The notes under the pieces are model-generated. The model was not told the DNA's origin. It saw only the letters and a list, made by a program, of their open reading frames with translations, and did no database searches. Shown piece by piece: positions 25,647 to 29,105 of a stretch of DNA of 29,105 nt. Made by a program: the position numbers and the translations under genes. The first letter of the stretch is position 1. Every line of letters starts with the position of its first letter. This DNA comes from JAEUKQ01 sp044227605 (lineage in GTDB: Bacteria > Pseudomonadota > Alphaproteobacteria > JAEUKQ01), in the NCBI GenBank assembly GCA_044227605.1, contig JBGAWJ010000007.1:1-29105 (forward strand), in the 5' to 3' direction.

Positions 25647-25937
25647 ATGACAAGATCAGAGTTAGTCGCCATGCTTCTTAGCCTTCACCCCCTGCTGACC
25701 CATGATGAGGCAGAACGCGTTGTTGCAAGCGTTTTCAACAGGATTAGTGAAGCGATGATCAAGGGAAAAAGGGTAGAGTTGAGGGGATTTGGGATTTTTT
25801 CAACACGTCTGCGCGATCCGCGCCCTGCCAGGAATCCTAAAACCGGTGAAAAAGTTATGTTGCGGGAAAGAAGAAGCCTTTTTTTCCGGGCAGGTAAAGA
25901 ATTAAAAGAAAGAATGAACCAGGCCTCTAAAAATTAA
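25647..25937 (+). CDS. ihfB: Integration host factor subunit beta
   Basis: HU/IHF-family DNA-bending protein of 96 aa from the ATG at 25647; the frame is open upstream but begins MTRSELV as in other IHF-beta proteins. The DNA-binding arm PRPARNPKTGEKV (about 58-70) contains P64, which intercalates in IHF, and RGFGIFSTR marks the beta saddle. IHF-beta is favoured over HU because of the Arg-rich C-terminus (RAGKELKERM) and the position after rpsA. lapA follows 13 bases downstream. Confidence 0.93.
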   Translation: MTRSELVAMLLSLHPLLTHDEAERVVASVFNRISEAMIKGKRVELRGFGIFSTRLRDPRPARNPKTGEKVMLRERRSLFFRAGKELKERMNQASKN

Positions 25938-25950
25938 TAAGGAGCGGGCG

Positions 25951-26154
25951 ATGTCAAAATTATGATGGATTATTGCTATTCCAGTCATCGCCATATTGGT
26001 GGTTTTTGCCGTAACGAACACCCAATCTGTCGTTATTACCCTTTGGCCATTTATTACGGCGGAAACGAAGGTTTTTTTATTAGTCCTGGTTATCTTTTTT
26101 ATAGGGTTTTGGGCGGGTTGGATTGGCCGTTGGTTTGCAAAGCGCCCCAAATAA
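25951..26154 (+). pseudogene. lapA: LapA-domain (DUF1049) membrane protein with in-frame TGA at codon 5
   Basis: A strong ribosome site (AAGGAG, 25939-25944) precedes ATG at 25951. The frame reads MSKL, then TGA at 25963-25965, then WIIAIPVIAILVVFAVTNTQ, a second helix (VFLLVLVIFFIGFWAGWIG) and KRPK before TAA at 26152-26154. Without the TGA it is a 67-codon two-helix LapA protein, a family involved in lipopolysaccharide assembly, at its usual alphaproteobacterial place between ihfB and pyrF. TGA ends regA, ribF and the LOG gene, so it is a normal stop here. No in-frame ATG lies after it; TTG/GTG at codons 16-17 would remove half of the first helix. A mutation from TGG, a base-call error or true loss of function all fit. 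Confidence 0.7.
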
Positions 26155-26216
26155 ATTTTTCTTAATCACAAAATTCTCGTGTTATCAAATACCAATAGAC
26201 ACGCAACGAAGAAGGG

Positions 26217-26232
26217 CAAGGAATTTTCCTTG
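26217..26232 (+). promoter_or_regulatory. Palindrome just before the pyrF start
   Basis: CAAGGAA (26217-26223) and TTCCTTG (26226-26232) are perfect inverted repeats separated by two bases, 8 bases before the pyrF ATG. The only purine-rich ribosome-like sequence (AAGGAA) lies within the repeat. It could be an operator or a small translational hairpin. Confidence 0.4.
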
Positions 26233-26240
26233 ACGTCCCC

Positions 26241-26996
26241 ATGACCCCCAAAAACTTATTTGTAGCTTTAGACATTCACGATCCAGAACAAATTAACCCG
26301 ATCCTTCAGAAATTGTCCAATCACATCCAAGGGATAAAAATAGGGTTGGAATTCCTCTATGCCATCGGTTGGGAAAAAATGAAGGAAGTACGGGAGAAAA
26401 ATCCCTATCAATTATTTTTAGATGTAAAGTTGCACGATATCCCCCATACCGTAGCACGGGCAATTGACGGGCTAATCAAAAATTGCCAGCCAGATTTAAT
26501 AACGGTTCATGCAAGCGGCGGATCAGCTATGGTAAAAGCGGCGGTAGAATCGGCGCATGAAGCCGCAGATAAATACCGGGTGCGCTGTCCTGATTTGATT
26601 GCGGTTACCTTATTGACCAGCCTTGAGAAAAGCGATCTCGAGGATTTAGGGTCTTTTGCCTCCTCTCTGGACCAAAGTTTGCGTTTGGCAACATTGGCTT
26701 ACCAAAGCGGGGTTCAGGGTGTGGTATGTTCCGGATTGGAAGTGGGTTTCTTAAAAGCGGTTTTCGGCCGCGCATTGCGGTTGGTGGTACCGGGGGTAAG
26801 GCCATCGCTGCAACAGGCAGTTGATCAAAAAAGGATTATAACGCCTAGGCAAGCCATTATAGAGGGTGCAACAGATTTAGTGGTTGGCCGGCCTATTTTA
26901 CAAGCGGCTAATCCCGCTGAAGCCGCACAGGCCATTCAATTTGAAATCCAACAAGCGCAGCAAGAACTATCGCAACGTAAGAATGCTATGATGTAA
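26241..26996 (+). CDS. pyrF: Orotidine 5'-phosphate decarboxylase
   Basis: PyrF makes UMP from OMP. The TIM-barrel protein is 251 aa. The catalytic Asp/Lys network is in LFLDVKLHDIPHTVARA (about residues 57-73), and VHASGGSAMVKAA, VVPGVRPS and TDLVVGRPILQA complete the substrate site. The ATG at 26241 gives the family N-terminus NLFVALD, but the ribosome site is poor and lies within a palindrome. The last 15 residues form a Gln/Arg-rich tail beyond the barrel. It converges with the gpt gene. Confidence 0.95.
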   Translation: MTPKNLFVALDIHDPEQINPILQKLSNHIQGIKIGLEFLYAIGWEKMKEVREKNPYQLFLDVKLHDIPHTVARAIDGLIKNCQPDLITVHASGGSAMVKAAVESAHEAADKYRVRCPDLIAVTLLTSLEKSDLEDLGSFASSLDQSLRLATLAYQSGVQGVVCSGLEVGFLKAVFGRALRLVVPGVRPSLQQAVDQKRIITPRQAIIEGATDLVVGRPILQAANPAEAAQAIQFEIQQAQQELSQRKNAMM

Positions 26997-27035
26997 ACTC
27001 GGTTTCCATATAATCAAGCGCTATGAAAAAATGAC

Positions 27036-27533
27036 TTAAAGCTTATCAACCGGGATTTGGTCAGCAATCGGCTTGGTCATTTGGTGTTCAATATCCCACG
27101 GGAACAAAATCCAGGTGTCTTGGCTAACTTCCGTGACGAAGCTGTCGACCAAGGGGCGACCGGCGGGTTTGGCATAAATGCAAGCAAAATGGGCATGGGG
27201 CAACATAGCGCGAATCGCTTTAGCGGTCTTCCCGGTATCTACCAAATCGTCAATGATTAACCAACCTTTGCCATCGCCCTTAATGTGCTTTAAGATTTTT
27301 AGGCTCCCTTGTTTCTCATCATCATAACTAGCGATACAAACGGTATCGATCAATCGGATATCCAACTCGCGCGCGATGACAGCGGCTGGCACCAGCCCGC
27401 CCCGCGTGATCGCAACAATCCCTGTCCAGCGACCGTTGTTAGGGCCTTGGTTAACCAGGCGCCAAGCCAGTGCTTTAGTGTGGCGGTGGAATTCGTCCCA
27501 GGTAACAGGAAAATATTTATTGACCGGATTCAT
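27036..27533 (-). CDS. gpt: Xanthine phosphoribosyltransferase (XGPRT-like)
   Basis: Purine salvage enzyme of 165 aa that joins xanthine or guanine to PRPP. AITRGGLVPAAVIARELDIR (about 41-60) supplies the pyrophosphate loop, and the PRPP-binding motif WLIIDDLVDTGKTAKA is at 91-106. The C-terminal IEHQMTKPIADQIPV resembles proteobacterial Gpt. It is oriented towards pyrF with 39 bases between the stops. Hypoxanthine use cannot be excluded. Confidence 0.91.
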   Translation of the reverse strand: MNPVNKYFPVTWDEFHRHTKALAWRLVNQGPNNGRWTGIVAITRGGLVPAAVIARELDIRLIDTVCIASYDDEKQGSLKILKHIKGDGKGWLIIDDLVDTGKTAKAIRAMLPHAHFACIYAKPAGRPLVDSFVTEVSQDTWILFPWDIEHQMTKPIADQIPVDKL

Positions 27534-28088
27534 GATGCACCGAAAAGGGAATTAGAGGATTAAAAACATACGCTGATTACTAATACATGCCCTCATAAAA
27601 AGCAATCGATTGTTATGTGAATGTCTGGTGAGATGTGTGTTTATTACGGTACCTATCAATTGCCCTATGGATACCAATATATGACTGGATTTACAGGTGG
27701 TTTAATAGACCAAGAACATTTCTCTTTAATGTTTCAAACATCTATGCCAGTCCCATTCTTTCATGGATTTTATCCGTTCGGGTAATATTTTAAGATCGAA
27801 TTTATTCTGTATTTGCAGGATTGCCTATCAAATACCGCATATTCCACAAAGATCGCTTCAACATATAAAAATTCATTTTTCCGGTCTAGGAATTTTCATA
27901 TTGCGATGCCGGTTGGCTACGGTATTTTCAGGCAACAAATTACCCGCTTTACTTCGCAAATCCATCATCCGCTTGATCAGGGTCCCTTGACCCTTGCCGG
28001 ATGGGATTTGCAAAAAGTTCCCATTCGCTCAGCCTATCAACGTCAATCCAACGGCCTTGGATATTTTGAACATCGGGCGTTCCATATT
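27534..28088. other. 555-base interval without a recognised gene
   Basis: No gene here can be named. On the plus strand a 54-codon ORF lies at 27621-27785. On the minus strand a frame open from about 28112 to 27949 reads like protein (GTPDVQNIQGRWIDVDRLSE) but has no start codon and is out of phase with the monooxygenase next to it. A 119-codon plus-strand ORF starting at a TTG at 27813 overlaps the monooxygenase on the other strand. The interval may hold decayed coding sequence. Confidence 0.5.
27621..27785 (+). CDS. Hypothetical small protein, 54 aa, aromatic-rich
   Basis: ATG at 27621 opens a frame of 54 codons ending in TAA; an in-frame TGA lies immediately upstream. The product is rich in Tyr, Phe and Gly (for example YYGTYQLPYGYQY and VPFFHGFYPFG) and has no signal peptide or membrane helix. 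No clear ribosome site precedes it. I do not recognise it; it could be a chance ORF or a remnant. Confidence 0.25.
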   Translation: MSGEMCVYYGTYQLPYGYQYMTGFTGGLIDQEHFSLMFQTSMPVPFFHGFYPFG

Positions 28089-29105
28089 TTATGGAAGGCC
28101 GATTTGATCTTCATATTCCTGCAGCCAATCTTCTTTCATTCGGGAAAAAACCCCGGTTTTCCTGCCGCTTAAAACTTGGGCCGCGATTTTTTGAGTGAAC
28201 CGGATTTTACAAGGAACCCCGCAGCTTAAGAAGCGCAGTTTTGAAAGCAACCAACTGTCTGATTGAAAAAAAGGCGTGAGTAACCGGCTGTAGAATTGAT
28301 AAAAACGTACATGTTTGCGGCGGGTTTTGGCATATAAGGCCAAAGCTTCCTCGATATTGTCTTCTTCAGCCAGGCTTTGCGATAACATCCAAGCGTCAAT
28401 CAGGGCTAAATTTGCCCCCTGTCCTAATTGCGGGCTGCTGCAATGGGCGGCGTCCCCTAAGAAAACAATGGTATCAGTATAGGTTTTTTTTTAAATGACA
28501 TCACGATAGCGGGCAAAAATCAAATCCTGATGATTTTGGAATTGGCTGACCAGGCTTTCGGTTTCCGGCCAGATTGAAATAACTTCCCGCTGCCACAGGT
28601 TGAATGGCTGTTTTAGCCAGTTTTCATGATGGATGGCTTTCAGGCTGTAGAAAAAAGCGGCTTGCGGCAGCCCATTTTGTTGATTGATCCCCACTGGCAA
28701 CACCCCGATCATGTGGGTTGTGTTTTTATAGCGTTGCTCCAAGCGGTGCGGGTGAAAAACAGTGTCTTTTAACGTGACAATCGACCATAAGGCCCCGTAA
28801 GGATAGGTTTTATTCAATTTGACTTTGGCATGTTTTTCCCGCAATGCGGATTTAACCCCGGAACAATCCACTATTAAATCATAAGGACCATATGTTTGGC
28901 CGTTCTTATCCTGAATATAACAGGGATTTTGGCCACCGGCTTCCATAATTTCGGCCGATGGCTGAAGGGGGATCTGTTCGGCAATTATTTGCCGGTACAG
29001 GCTTAAAAAAAGATGGCCGCGGTGAACGCCAACCCCAAATAAATTCCGGCCTAAATTTTGATATTTAACATCTAACGTGATGAAGGGTGATTTGTAAGCC
29101 TTGCC
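28089..29105 (-). pseudogene. FAD-dependent monooxygenase (PHBH/UbiH-like), interrupted by an in-frame TAA, 5' end outside window
   Basis: One open frame runs from the window edge at 29105 down to TAA at 28091-28089, apart from a TAA at 28493-28491. The upstream part contains NLFGVGVHRGHLFLSLYRQI and the DCSG segment of the dinucleotide-binding domain. It ends ARYRDVI before the stop, and the same frame resumes KKTYTDTIVFLGDAAHCSS, then PQLGQGANLALIDAW, the GD motif and FAD-binding region of aromatic and ubiquinone-type hydroxylases. The C-terminal part is helical. Because both halves share a frame, the stop is a point nonsense change or error and not a frameshift; it sits at the edge of a run of nine A. 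As written the FAD site would be lost. The substrate is unknown. Confidence 0.8.

Noticed and set aside
25951..26154. UGA read as tryptophan throughout the genome
   Set aside because: TGA ends regA, ribF and the LOG gene at positions expected for those families, so TGA acts as a stop.
25962..26165. 67-codon ORF starting at ATGATG inside lapA
   Set aside because: It is one frame off the LapA helices; its composition is not protein-like, and the LapA frame has the ribosome site and the family match.
27813..28172. 119-codon plus-strand ORF from a TTG
   Set aside because: It overlaps the monooxygenase on the opposite strand, lacks a ribosome site and shows no known motif.

Overview
The window looks like chromosomal DNA of a moderately AT-rich alphaproteobacterium. 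The signs are a RegB/RegA-type redox two-component pair, a FYDLN-type (TIGR02300) protein beside a tRNA-Ala, the order cmk-rpsA-ihfB-lapA-pyrF, a DUF3035/BamF-like lipoprotein, a paired M16 peptidase locus behind ribF-ileS-lspA, and a small SRP RNA next to dnaX. The genus cannot be read from the sequence. The 10-N run and several broken reading frames suggest a draft or metagenome-derived scaffold.

Layout. 1-2224 (+): the end of a RegB-like sensor kinase interrupted by the gap, then regA and an overlapping rsmB. 2271-5652 (-): acetoacetyl-CoA synthetase followed by rmuC. 5725-6654 (+): an EamA-type exporter. 6677-8026 (-): pterin dehydratase and cobT, divergent from cobS (8123-8890, +), which is followed by a hairpin and a SYLF-domain secreted protein. 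9666-20648 (-): one long co-directional run, read dnaX > ebfC > recR > maoC > ribF > ileS > lspA > DUF3035 lipoprotein > M16 peptidase (catalytic) > M16 peptidase (non-catalytic), with the SRP RNA just upstream of dnaX on the same strand. 20929-22030 (+): a broken small frame and a LOG-family gene. 22084-22597 (-): tRNA-Ala(GGC) and the FYDLN protein. 22793-26996 (+): cmk, rpsA, ihfB, lapA, pyrF. 27036-27533 (-): a gpt-like xanthine phosphoribosyltransferase. 27534-28088 holds no gene I can name. 28089-29105 (-): an FAD monooxygenase interrupted by an in-frame stop and running off the window.

Most of the content is housekeeping: translation and rRNA modification (rsmB, ileS, rpsA, tRNA, SRP RNA), DNA replication and repair (dnaX, recR, ebfC, rmuC), nucleotide and cofactor metabolism (cmk, pyrF, gpt, ribF, cobS/cobT), envelope assembly (lspA and lipoprotein), and short-chain acyl-CoA metabolism (acetoacetyl-CoA synthetase, MaoC hydratase). 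I found no CRISPR array, prophage, insertion sequence or toxin-antitoxin pair, and no convincing new multi-gene system. The most notable signals are reading-frame disruptions, mainly in the last 8 kb: a split frame before the LOG gene, a TGA at codon 5 of lapA, and a TAA inside the FAD monooxygenase. Other points are the absence of aroA ahead of cmk and several well-formed inverted repeats near cobS, cobT and pyrF.
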